Shown: positions 1 through 7,124 of the stretch, one piece after another
How the letters are laid out: every line of letters starts with the position of its first letter
Numbering within the stretch: the first letter of the stretch is position 1
From: Campylobacterales bacterium
GTDB taxonomy: Bacteria > Campylobacterota > Campylobacteria > Campylobacterales > QNZT01
Reading direction: 5' to 3'
Assembly: GCA_027081495.1 (NCBI GenBank)
Contig: JALWKJ010000175.1
Coordinates: 1-13,513, forward strand
Length of the DNA: 13,513 bases
The notes under the pieces: generated by a model
The model's input: only the letters and a program-made list of their open reading frames with translations
Told to the model about the DNA's origin: nothing
Databases searched by the model: none
Made by a program: the position numbers and the translations under genes

Positions 1-1849
1 TTCTTTTGACGATATAAGGAGTTATCATGATAACAAGAGATATTTTATCCGTACTTTCAGTCGTATGTCTAAACGGTATTCCTAAAATCGGTATATCTCC
101 AAGAAGAGGAATTTTCGTAACGGTTTTACTGGTTTTATCCTTGACCAATCCGCCTATGATAACGGTTTCTCCGTTTTTTACTATCGATGTAGTCGCGACT
201 TCTCTTTTTGTCGTCGTAGGCAGTCCAACCTGTCCGCCTATTACATCTTCCAAAACGGCTTTTACATCAAGCGCTACTTTATTGTCTTCGGAAATTCTAG
301 GCTTTACTTTCAGGGTCAAACCTATATCTTCTCTTGAATAGTTTTGTCTTGTTAAAGATGTGGCGTCAGATCCCGTCGTCGTCTGAGTCAAAACCGACTC
401 GGTGCGTCCTACATACAAGGAAGACTCTTTATTGTTGATACACAAAACCGCCGGCTCCGAGAGAATATTCGCGACTCCGTTTTTATCAAAAAGTGAGATA
501 GTCGTTCCAAGCGCGAGAGCTTTAGTCACTTTTGGAATATCGAAATTCGCTCCAAGCAACGAAGCCACCTGCCCTATGGCATCCGATCCGTCAAGACTTC
601 CAAGCACTCCGCTAAAGCCGTAAATTCCGGAATTATTAACCATGCCGCTAAGAAGAGAATACTTTACGCCTAGCTGTTCGGCTTTGTTCTTGCTGATTTC
701 TACGATTTTCGCCTGTACATAAACTTGTTGTCTCTCTACATCAAGCTCCTCTATAACGCTTCTGATCTCTCTGATTTCTCTATCCGTCGCATAAACGACT
801 ACGGCGTTTAACTCCGTATCGACGGTAACTGTCGGTTTGTTTTTTCCACTGATGGAAGGCAGCTCGTTTTTTACCGAATTTTGCTGGGGTTGAGATTTTT
901 TTGAAGTTTTCGACGCGCTTTGCTTGGGCTTGGCTTTTGCGAATGTCATAGTATTTGATTCTTTGTGAGATCTTGCGAAACTCTTATCCGAAAGTAATTT
1001 TTCGAGAGTTTTGACAATCTCCGCGGCATCGGCGTTTTTAACATATATAATCTCCATATGTTTGTCAACGGTCTCGTTTGATCTATCCATTTTTCTTACT
1101 TTTGGAATCAACTTGGAAACATTTTCCCTTGCCCCTACCAATACTATGGAGTTACTGGCGTCATCCGCAAAAACGCTGATTTTTTGAGTCTGGATTTTAT
1201 TGTCAAACATTGCGTTGGCAAGCTTTTGAACTTTAGGTAAAACCGATTTCGCATCGGCGTTTACCAAAGATACGAAATGGGCGTTTGGCTTTATTGTACC
1301 TCTATCGAGTCTTTTTATGAGGTTTTTTATAGTTTTGATATTTTCGGGAAAATCGGTTACTACGACGGAATTGCTTTCGTATGAAAGTGTTATTTTTCCG
1401 TATTTGCTAAGAAGAAAATTAACTTGTCTTAAAATTGTCCTTACATTCAGGTTATCGACGGCTATGACGACGGTTTGCACTTCGTCTATCTTTGATTTAC
1501 CATATACCGGAGGAGCTGATTTTGGAGCGTCCGCGCTTCTTATAACCTGTAAAAAACCGTTTTTCGTATCTCTTAGCGTATAGCCTTTATTTGATAAAAC
1601 CTTTATAAGAAGATCATATATTTTATCTTTTCTAACCGGTTTTACGGATATAAAATCTACCGTTCCTTGTATATTTTGCCCGATCAAGATATTCTTTCCC
1701 GTGATGTGAGCGACCATTTTAATAAAATCGACAATTTTCAAATCCTGAAAATTAATTTTTACGCTATTTTGATCTTTTGTCTCCTGCGCGCAAACGCCGT
1801 TTACGAGAAAAAGCCCCCCTAACATAAAAACAGTTAGCAATCTCTTCAT
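1..1849 (-). CDS. gspD: Type II secretion system secretin GspD (3' end cut by window edge)
   Basis: Outer-membrane secretin that forms the gated T2SS exit pore. Reading from an ATG at 1847-1849, the frame stays open for 616 codons to the window edge. Residues 1-21 look like a signal peptide (basic start, hydrophobic core, cleavage after VCA). Next come an N0 domain (about 30-108) and three N1-N3 modules (about 124-385). The N3 module is interrupted by a Lys/Ser/Gln-rich low-complexity stretch at about 296-335. The secretin core starts near 385 and carries the signature PLLGDIPILG at about 590-600, followed by a beta strand ending in ITPYIV, typical of the secretin C-terminus. Probably only a short tail is missing. 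The start is 11 bases after the gspC-like stop, with an AGGGG ribosome-binding site 8 bases upstream. A type IV pilus secretin (PilQ) is the alternative, but the gspC-like, gspK-like and gspG neighbours favour T2SS. Confidence 0.93.
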   Translation of the reverse strand, partial: MKRLLTVFMLGGLFLVNGVCAQETKDQNSVKINFQDLKIVDFIKMVAHITGKNILIGQNIQGTVDFISVKPVRKDKIYDLLIKVLSNKGYTLRDTKNGFLQVIRSADAPKSAPPVYGKSKIDEVQTVVIAVDNLNVRTILRQVNFLLSKYGKITLSYESNSVVVTDFPENIKTIKNLIKRLDRGTIKPNAHFVSLVNADAKSVLPKVQKLANAMFDNKIQTQKISVFADDASNSIVLVGARENVSKLIPKVRKMDRSNETVDKHMEIIYVKNADAAEIVKTLEKLLSDKSFARSHKESNTMTFAKAKPKQSASKTSKKSQPQQNSVKNELPSISGKNKPTVTVDTELNAVVVYATDREIREIRSVIEELDVERQQVYVQAKIVEISKNKAEQLGVKYSLLSGMVNNSGIYGFSGVLGSLDGSDAIGQVASLLGANFDIPKVTKALALGTTISLFDKNGVANILSEPAVLCINNKESSLYVGRTESVLTQTTTGSDATSLTRQNYSREDIGLTLKVKPRISEDNKVALDVKAVLEDVIGGQVGLPTTTKREVATTSIVKNGETVIIGGLVKDKTSKTVTKIPLLGDIPILGIPFRHTTESTDKISLVIMITPYIVKR

Positions 1850-1860
1850 ATTCCAATCCC

Positions 1861-2682
1861 CTAATTTATATTAAATTCCAGTTCGATCTCACTATCTCCG
1901 CGAAGTATTGAAAGTGACAATCCGTCCAGATTGTTTATATTGTTATAGTACTTCATAACATCCGAAAGCGACTTGATTTCATTTCCGTCGATACCTTTAA
2001 TCACATCCCCGCTTTTAAGGCCCGATTTATCGAAAAAAGATCCTTTTTTAACATAATTTACCCGAAAACCGTCGATTTGACCGTTTTTTCTTATCTCTTG
2101 AATTCTTATATTTCTCCAGATTTTATTTGGATTTCTTATATACGAATCGACTTCTTGATGAGTAACTACAACAGGCTCAAACGCTCCTATCTCTTCATGA
2201 TCGTTATTTTTACTTATCTTAGAAGCTGCGGGAGCCGCTTTTGTTCTGTTTTGTCCCTCTTCGTCGATTACGACATCGTAATGCACGCCGTTTTTATCAA
2301 AAACCGCTCTATTGTCGTAAATTTCCAAAAGCGTATAGCCGACATACTTTTCTCCTTTATGCAAAAAAGCGGTTCCAAGACGATCTTCGATCACTATAAA
2401 ACCTCCGTCTCCCTCGATATATGTTCCTTTTAGCTTGATATCTTTTATTCTACCCGACGCTTCGACCTGTGTTGCGATCGGTCTGTTTTGTGCCGTTTGT
2501 AAAATTTTGCCGGAGAAATTCAGACTATAATGGTATGAAAGATTTTCCGCTCTTTTTTGCAAAATATCATCCTTTGACAAAAATAAGAATGAGACTATAG
2601 CGTAAATCAGTTTGATCAAAGCGAAAGGGAAAAGAACGAAGATCACAAAATTTTTCAATAGTTTATTTGATGACAGATTCAT
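1861..2682 (-). CDS. gspC: GspC-like inner-membrane clamp protein with PDZ domain
   Basis: Probable T2SS component C, which links the inner-membrane platform to the secretin. Numbering is from the most upstream ATG (2697). A single membrane segment lies at about 14-40, a periplasmic HR-like beta domain at about 85-145, a Lys/Ala/Ser-rich linker at about 150-175, and a PDZ domain at about 178-278. The PDZ carries a classic SGLKSGDVIKGIDGNEI loop at 225-241. The HR-plus-PDZ layout and length (273-278 residues) match GspC. I chose the ATG at 2680-2682 because GAAGGG (2690-2695) sits 7 bases upstream of it. The in-frame ATGs at 2697 and 2688 are worse placed. The gene overlaps the end of the upstream gene by about 20 bases and is followed 11 bases later by gspD, so coupled translation is likely. 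Sequence identity to canonical GspC is probably low, so the call rests on architecture and position. Confidence 0.82.
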   Translation of the reverse strand: MNLSSNKLLKNFVIFVLFPFALIKLIYAIVSFLFLSKDDILQKRAENLSYHYSLNFSGKILQTAQNRPIATQVEASGRIKDIKLKGTYIEGDGGFIVIEDRLGTAFLHKGEKYVGYTLLEIYDNRAVFDKNGVHYDVVIDEEGQNRTKAAPAASKISKNNDHEEIGAFEPVVVTHQEVDSYIRNPNKIWRNIRIQEIRKNGQIDGFRVNYVKKGSFFDKSGLKSGDVIKGIDGNEIKSLSDVMKYYNNINNLDGLSLSILRGDSEIELEFNIN

Positions 2683-3181
2683 AGACATACCCTTCATCTC
2701 TCTTTTTAAACAATTCTCTAAATATTTGTGATCTTTTAAAGCTTTTCTCAGGCTCGCATATTAACTTGATTTTACCCTCTTTAAGAAAAATCTTTCCCCA
2801 AATCTTCCCAAAATTTCCTTTTGCTTCTATCTTTGCGACAAACGGATGCCAAAAAGCCTGCACGAGTCGAACATATTCGCCCTTAAAATCAAACATCTTT
2901 TTTATATCTTTTCCGGAACTTAAATTTTTAGCGACTACGCTATTGTAAAAAAGCCAAGGTTTTACGGTTATATTATCGATTTGGGCTGTTTCGATTCCAT
3001 CGTAAAAAAGCTTTACATCTTTAATTTTAAGATCAAAAAGGCGATCTTTGATACTCTCTTTAACTATCATTACTTTTTGATCTTTTAAAAAAGTTTCAAG
3101 CGTATAAAAAAGCTCCTCTTTTGGCATCAAAAATATCAAAGCAAGGTATATAGAGCCCGCAAGAAGTAATAATTTTCTCAT
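2663..3181 (-). CDS. Small membrane-anchored periplasmic protein, possible GspN-like
   Basis: A 172-residue protein. Residues 1-19 form an N-terminal hydrophobic segment that could be an anchor or a signal. The rest is predicted periplasmic, rich in alternating beta-type residues, with a repeated pattern of short strands (for example IKDRLFDLKIKDVKLFYDG near 44-62, and GNFGKIWGKIFLKEGKIKL near 122-140). This resembles the AsmA-like beta fold of GspN family proteins, whose C-terminal part often reads as a G-x-G strand followed by a basic strand. It is clearly shorter than typical GspN (about 250 residues). Its start overlaps the gspM-like stop by four bases (ATGA) and its end overlaps the gspC-like gene. 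Its position between M and C is where an N gene would fall in a rotated T2SS cluster. The GspN identity is inference from position and fold pattern, not from a firm motif. Confidence 0.55.
   Translation of the reverse strand: MRKLLLLAGSIYLALIFLMPKEELFYTLETFLKDQKVMIVKESIKDRLFDLKIKDVKLFYDGIETAQIDNITVKPWLFYNSVVAKNLSSGKDIKKMFDFKGEYVRLVQAFWHPFVAKIEAKGNFGKIWGKIFLKEGKIKLICEPEKSFKRSQIFRELFKKRDEGYVYESVIK
2690..2695 (-). promoter_or_regulatory. Ribosome-binding site favouring the internal gspC start
   Basis: Minus strand GAAGGG ends 7 bases before the ATG at 2680-2682, the standard distance. It is too close to the ATG at 2686-2688 and lies downstream of the first base of the ATG at 2695-2697, so the third in-frame ATG is the best start. 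Confidence 0.6.
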
Positions 3182-3573
3182 TTAAATACCTCCAAGCTCA
3201 CTTTCGCGTTTTGAGGGTCGGTTCTAGTTATCCTTAGCTCTTTTACTTTTATGCCCGAGTTTTCGATCTTTCTTAAAAGTACATTTAGCTTTTGATTGTT
3301 TAAATTTTCAAAATCATATAAAATAGTCGCGCCGCGGTTTTTTTCACTCGAAGGTTTAACCGCTCTTTTTAAAGTTTCTATAACTCTTTTGATATTTTTT
3401 TTATTTCCAAAACGCTTTTTCAAAGCCGCCAACTCTTTGACCTCTTTGTCAAAAACGGTAAGCTCTTGTTTGCTTTGCATATACTCTTTTTGCGCGCTAT
3501 TTTTCATACTGTAGGCGATTAGCAAAACCAATATGGACGAGACGACAAAAATTATCAGATTCTTTTGACTCAT
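3178..3573 (-). CDS. gspM: GspM-like inner-membrane platform protein
   Basis: A 131-residue bitopic protein: a membrane segment at about 5-21, a charged coiled-coil-like stretch at about 28-70, and a small alpha/beta domain at about 82-131 ending in a strand (AKVSLEVF). This is the layout of GspM/PilO-type assembly-platform proteins, which pair with GspL through a periplasmic ferredoxin-like domain. It is somewhat shorter than typical GspM (about 160 residues). Its ATG overlaps the gspL-like stop in an ATGA arrangement, and the downstream gene is joined the same way, so K-L-M-N look translationally coupled. These proteins diverge quickly, so the name rests on architecture, size and order. Confidence 0.7.
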   Translation of the reverse strand: MSQKNLIIFVVSSILVLLIAYSMKNSAQKEYMQSKQELTVFDKEVKELAALKKRFGNKKNIKRVIETLKRAVKPSSEKNRGATILYDFENLNNQKLNVLLRKIENSGIKVKELRITRTDPQNAKVSLEVFK

Positions 3574-4505
3574 GAGGCAATCTTTAATCTTAGGATATTA
3601 TCTTTAAAATCGCTTTGAACTATCTTGAAATTTCTTGATATAAAAGATTTTATCCGCTCTTTTCTTTGAGGATTTTTCAGTTTGATTTCTACCGTAGCTC
3701 CTTTTTCATTTAACTCTATGTTTTTGATATATTCACCTTTTTGCAAAGAGAGTCTGGAAAATAAAAAAAGTTCGTCTCTTAATTTTTTCTGCTTTTTATA
3801 TACCTTAAAAAGAGAGTTTTTTATACTTTTTAGCTGCATGGTCGTTGGAGGCAGATCATATTTTGCTATCAAGGCGCTCTTTTGCGCTTCTATTTTCGCC
3901 ATCTCGTTTTTGTATCCGAAAAACTCCAACAAAAAGGAGCTAAACAGCAACGCCGCGGCAGCGGCTAGAAAGATAAAGCTTTTTTTGTCAATAACCTCTT
4001 CTTCAAAACTTGAGAGTTTGATTTTACGACGAGAAAGTTTTCTGTTTTCAATCAAATTTTTTACGGTAATTTTAGGATCGGTGCAAGCTCTTGGAATCTG
4101 CATCAAAATAGAGTTCATATTTACTAATGAATTATCGTTGTCTATCGCGCAACATGCATTTAAATCGCCAAATTCATACTGTGAAAAATAGAGCGCGTCA
4201 ACTTTCGCGTCATCGATAAAATAACTCTCAAGCGCCTCTAAAAGATACTCTTTATCATAAGCTATAATGACAAACTCCCCATCGGCTTTAGTTACCTCAT
4301 AACTATATTTACCGACGGGAAGATTTCCTTCAAATACCGATTCGGCAAGTTTTTTTGCCTGCGAAACGCTTTTTACCGGAAGCTGAACCTTTTTTACCCA
4401 ATAAAACTGCGGTGAGAGAATCACGCTATATCTTCCCTCTCTTTTAGGAGCGGTTTTTTGGTGTAAAAAGAGTATCTCTTTATTGTCTTGAAAAAGATTC
4501 TTCAA
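3570..4505 (-). CDS. gspL: GspL-like platform protein with reduced cytoplasmic domain
   Basis: A 311-residue bitopic protein. The cytoplasmic part (1-175) contains a PilM/GspL-like stretch with strand VILSPQFYWVKKVQLP (about 28-43) and a following helix. There is then one membrane segment (about 176-197), a coiled coil (about 200-250), and a C-terminal alpha/beta domain (about 257-311) like the ferredoxin-like fold of GspL. In the family this protein recruits the GspE ATPase and pairs with GspM. The cytoplasmic portion is shorter than the roughly 250 residues usual in GspL, so the actin-like fold may be reduced. The start is TTG (4503-4505): no ATG occurs until residue 130, and AGAGGA lies nine bases upstream. 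It overlaps the gspK-like gene by 26 bases. Confidence 0.72.
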   Translation of the reverse strand: MKNLFQDNKEILFLHQKTAPKREGRYSVILSPQFYWVKKVQLPVKSVSQAKKLAESVFEGNLPVGKYSYEVTKADGEFVIIAYDKEYLLEALESYFIDDAKVDALYFSQYEFGDLNACCAIDNDNSLVNMNSILMQIPRACTDPKITVKNLIENRKLSRRKIKLSSFEEEVIDKKSFIFLAAAAALLFSSFLLEFFGYKNEMAKIEAQKSALIAKYDLPPTTMQLKSIKNSLFKVYKKQKKLRDELFLFSRLSLQKGEYIKNIELNEKGATVEIKLKNPQRKERIKSFISRNFKIVQSDFKDNILRLKIAS

Positions 4506-5481
4506 TACGATCTATCCTCTTATGTATGATGTCATAATCAAATACCAACTCCTTTTCATACGAAGAGGTACCTAAAGTTAGATTACATTCTATCAAATAC
4601 TTACTTTTTGTATCATTTGAATCGAACTCGCCGACTCTGAAAAGAGTTTTGATCTCTTTTAACTGGGCGTCGTTTTGCATCTGCGCGCTATCGTCTTTAA
4701 ATAGAGCGCAAATATCCGATTCTTCTTCTAAATACTGCTGAGGCAAAAGAAGAAAAAAAGCGTCTTTAAGCTTATTCGTATCCGTTTGTTCTAGCATCGG
4801 ATCCCTTTTGCAATCAAGCATCCCGGTAGTTTTATTCGCGTCGCCGAAATAGAAGAACTCTTCGAATTTTTCCCGATCTATTTTGAATATATTTTTATCA
4901 CTGCTTAAATCATAATATCTTTTAAATATCTTATCAAGATGATTATAGCTATATATTCTTCCTTGCGCAAAATCAATATCGTCATTTGCGATTTCCGTTT
5001 CACTTCCCAGCTCAAGATCGTCTTTATCTACGGTATCTATCAAAAGATCTATCATTGTTTGCTCGGCGTTAAGCCCGTAAATCTCAAAAAATCTCTTTAG
5101 CGGTCTGCAAAGAATTTGCGTAGTTACATTTTGATCGCAATTTCCCTCGCTTGAAATAAGATCTTTTAATATCATATTGAGATTTATCTTCTTCATGCGA
5201 GAGCTCATGTCAAAACCTATGACTATTCCGGTTTTGGGTTCGGTCAAAGGGGGGATATCGCTTGAGAGCAAGATATTGAGCGTATCTGAGTCGTTCACAT
5301 CTTTTGTGATAGAATTCAATATATAATTAAAATCTTTAAAAGTTATGGAGAATTGATTTTGTGCGTCTATAACGGCGACTTCATCGAAACTCTTTTGGGA
5401 AATAGTGAGAGTATATAAAACCAAAGCCGTGATGATCGCGATAAAGCCTAGTGTCATCATCAAAACAATCGCTTTTCTCAC
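4480..5481 (-). CDS. gspK: GspK-like minor pseudopilin
   Basis: A 333-residue protein starting with a pilin-type signal: short basic leader MRKA, then a hydrophobic helix to about residue 26. It has no Glu at +5, as is usual for GspK. GspK caps the pseudopilus tip and is much larger than other pseudopilins, which fits this length. The segment at about 143-185 matches the GspK alpha-domain pattern: acidic IDTVDKDD, then GSETE, then FAQGRIYSYNHLDKI, corresponding to the family's IDWID-D...GAE...S-eL region with acidic metal-binding positions. Five cysteines (114, 125, 223, 257, 299) could form disulfides. The start is GTG (5479-5481) with AAGGA six bases upstream. It is the first gene of the minus-strand T2SS operon, divergent from gspG. 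General secretion minor pseudopilin is the safe reading; K specifically is likely. Confidence 0.78.
   Translation of the reverse strand: MRKAIVLMMTLGFIAIITALVLYTLTISQKSFDEVAVIDAQNQFSITFKDFNYILNSITKDVNDSDTLNILLSSDIPPLTEPKTGIVIGFDMSSRMKKINLNMILKDLISSEGNCDQNVTTQILCRPLKRFFEIYGLNAEQTMIDLLIDTVDKDDLELGSETEIANDDIDFAQGRIYSYNHLDKIFKRYYDLSSDKNIFKIDREKFEEFFYFGDANKTTGMLDCKRDPMLEQTDTNKLKDAFFLLLPQQYLEEESDICALFKDDSAQMQNDAQLKEIKTLFRVGEFDSNDTKSKYLIECNLTLGTSSYEKELVFDYDIIHKRIDRIEESFSRQ
4515..4520 (-). promoter_or_regulatory. Ribosome-binding site fixing the gspL TTG start
   Basis: Minus strand AGAGGA lies 9 bases upstream of TTG at 4503-4505, inside the end of the gspK-like gene. It is the evidence for choosing a rare TTG start. 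Confidence 0.6.
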
Positions 5482-5485
5482 TTGT

Positions 5486-5492
5486 CTTCCTT
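5486..5492 (-). promoter_or_regulatory. Ribosome-binding site fixing the gspK GTG start
   Basis: Minus strand AAGGAAG lies 4 bases before GTG (6 if counted from AAGGA). It supports GTG at 5479-5481 as the start directly in front of the pilin-type leader peptide. Confidence 0.7.
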
Positions 5493-5571
5493 ATTAAACG
5501 AATCTATCGATTTTATCTTTATGCCAGATTGCAGCTCTTAATAGAATCATCATATTTTTCAGGGGACTCTA

Positions 5572-5599
5572 TTGATTTTAAAGCTATTTTCACTATAAT
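5572..5599 (+). promoter_or_regulatory. Sigma-70-type promoter of gspG
   Basis: TTGATT (5572-5577), a 16-base spacer, then a perfect TATAAT (5594-5599). Transcription would start near 5606, giving a leader of about 92 bases before the gspG ATG. The leader begins with an AT-rich inverted repeat (TCTTATT 5605-5611 / AATAAGA 5616-5622). The 216-base gap to the divergent gspK start must also hold that operon's promoter, but I see no convincing pair of boxes for it on the minus strand. Confidence 0.65.
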
Positions 5600-5697
5600 A
5601 TATATCTTATTTTATAATAAGAATCTTAAATTAAACTATTTATATCTCTACTTTACATTTGCATATATAAATAGTCATTTACAAAGGAACGACACTA

Positions 5698-6111
5698 ATG
5701 AAAAAAGCTTTCTCACTTATCGAGATCATGATCGTCATCATCATCCTAGGATTACTCGCCGGTCTTGTGCTGCCGAATCTTTTAGGACAAAGTGAACAGG
5801 CAAAAAAGAAAATCGTCTGTATTCAGATGCAAAGTATAAACGACGCTCTTAAAAATTTCAAACTTCAAAACGGCACTTATCCTTCAACGGAAGAAGGCAT
5901 AAAGGCGCTCATTCAAAATCCTGATCCGGAAAAATATAAAAGTTATCCCGACGGAGGATTTTTAGATGCGAAAATTCCCGTAGATCCTTGGAAAAATCCC
6001 TATATCTATATAAACAACGACGGCGATATCGACATGATATCCCTCGGCGCCGACGGTAAAGAGGGAGGCTCTAAAGAAAACGCCGATATTTCGTTTAAAA
6101 GTTGTAGATAA
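5698..6111 (+). CDS. gspG: Major pseudopilin GspG
   Basis: The main subunit of the T2SS pseudopilus, a piston-like fibre built in the periplasm. The 137 residues start with the prepilin signal MKKA, cleaved before FSLIE (Glu at mature +5), followed by a hydrophobic helix to about residue 28. The globular part has the GspG hallmarks: YPSTEEGIKALI (61-72), PVDPWKNPYIY (94-104), and the calcium-loop segment SLGADGKEGG (115-124). Position -1 is Ala rather than the usual Gly, and the common DPWGNPY is DPWKNPY here. Cysteines are at 41 and 136. AAAGGA lies nine bases before the ATG. The gene stands alone on the plus strand with its own promoter and a hairpin behind it, which may let it be expressed at a higher level than the rest of the machine. 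Confidence 0.96.
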   Translation: MKKAFSLIEIMIVIIILGLLAGLVLPNLLGQSEQAKKKIVCIQMQSINDALKNFKLQNGTYPSTEEGIKALIQNPDPEKYKSYPDGGFLDAKIPVDPWKNPYIYINNDGDIDMISLGADGKEGGSKENADISFKSCR

Positions 6112-6117
6112 CTTCAC

Positions 6118-6142
6118 AAGATGAGCTCTATCGGCTCATCTT
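6118..6142. terminator. Hairpin between convergent genes, probable bidirectional terminator
   Basis: A perfect 9-bp inverted repeat: AAGATGAGC (6118-6126) and GCTCATCTT (6134-6142), with a 7-base loop. It lies seven bases after the gspG stop and overlaps the last codons of the convergent gene, whose TAG stop (6128-6130) is in the loop. Flanking T-tracts are weak on both sides, so efficient intrinsic termination is likely but not certain. Confidence 0.6.
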
Positions 6143-7108
6143 ATATATTAAAGATTCAAAAGACGGATCATCTGCATAAACAAACAGATAATTAAAACCT
6201 TTAGACTTTATCGCTTCTAAAACATCGTCAGAACTTCTATAAAAAAGTGGATTTTTAATTCCCTCTACTTTTGTTTTGGGCGGCACTATCACAAGACACT
6301 TTGCCATCCATTGACCTATATTTACCGCATGCCCTCTAGCGTCAAGTATATCTTTAAGATTATCGCTTAAAATAATGACTCTATCGTTTTTCATAACTTC
6401 CCGCACAAAAGGCTCGCCCTCAGGAAAAAAGGGTTTGAAATGTTTTGTGTAGTTTATTTTATCTAAAGAGTAGGAGAGTTCATACTCCTCACATAAAGAA
6501 ACGGCTCGCCTTAAATCATCCAAATGAAACAGGGGAAGTTTTTTATACTGATAGATATATTTATTGATTTTAAAAGTGGTACGAAAAAGCGAATCGCTGC
6601 TTACGATATGTCCGGGAGCTTTTGTCGTATAATACTCTTTTTCTCTAATCGTTTTCAACATCGTTTCGTCACAACCTACGAAAACTCTTTTATCGCTCCC
6701 AAGTATCAGATCAAACGCTCTTTTGTAGTCCTTGGGAATAAATTCGACGGAGTTTTTTTGAGTAAGTATCATCTTGAAATATGTCATGACTTTAAAAGAG
6801 AGTAATTCAAACGAAGCTTCGTCTTCACTTAGCACCGCACCGATAAGCAAAAAAGAGGATCTTTTTAAATCTTTAACTTTAACTTGTGATATATCCGAAA
6901 AGTCGTTCTTGTCTATAAAATTTTCACTATATACGAGCACGCAAGCCTTGTTGCGCGCCGCAAGCTTCGCTTCATTTAAGTTTTCGACAAAACAGACATC
7001 GCCCTCTTCAACTTTTTCAGGGAAAAAAGTAGCGCGAAAAAACTCATCTTTTTCCCCTCTTTCTATCAACTCTCCTTTTGTTATCTCTATAAGTTTGTCG
7101 AGTTTCAT
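6128..7108 (-). CDS. Unknown protein with Mur ligase/LpxD-like N-terminal domain
   Basis: A 326-residue protein without a signal peptide or membrane segment, so presumably cytoplasmic. Residues 1-65 resemble the N-terminal uridine-nucleotide-binding domain of MurE/MurF and LpxD: LDKLIEITKGELI at 3-15, then VEEGDVCFVENLNEAKLAA at 33-51 and a strand ACVLVYSE at 55-62. No GxxGKT P-loop or other Mur ATPase signature follows, so a complete ligase is unlikely. The region 242-316 (strand VIILSD, GHAVNIGQWMAK, VLEAIKSKGFNYLFVY) faintly recalls the MurF C-terminal domain, but this is tentative. It starts 16 bases after the C-half pump gene on the same strand, so it is probably the last gene of the efflux operon, although its ribosome-binding site is weak. 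Function unknown; a nucleotide-sugar-binding or cell-envelope role is inference. Confidence 0.72.
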   Translation of the reverse strand: MKLDKLIEITKGELIERGEKDEFFRATFFPEKVEEGDVCFVENLNEAKLAARNKACVLVYSENFIDKNDFSDISQVKVKDLKRSSFLLIGAVLSEDEASFELLSFKVMTYFKMILTQKNSVEFIPKDYKRAFDLILGSDKRVFVGCDETMLKTIREKEYYTTKAPGHIVSSDSLFRTTFKINKYIYQYKKLPLFHLDDLRRAVSLCEEYELSYSLDKINYTKHFKPFFPEGEPFVREVMKNDRVIILSDNLKDILDARGHAVNIGQWMAKCLVIVPPKTKVEGIKNPLFYRSSDDVLEAIKSKGFNYLFVYADDPSFESLIYKMSR

Positions 7109-7124
7109 ATATGACTACACATCG

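Noticed and set aside
27..341. Plus-strand open frames across 27-341, 402-623 and 1317-1583
   Set aside because: All are shadows of the secretin gene on the minus strand, which has an uninterrupted reading frame with strong family motifs.
3682..4191. A 169-codon open frame on the plus strand opposite the gspL-like gene
   Set aside because: It lies entirely antisense to a gene with a clear membrane and domain layout, has no plausible ribosome-binding site or family features, and long antisense frames are expected opposite AT-rich, Lys-rich genes.
5482..5697. Sigma-54 promoter for the gspK operon, suggested by CTGGCA on the minus strand
   Set aside because: The required GC element about 10 bases downstream of GG is missing; the sequence continues TAAAGATAAA.
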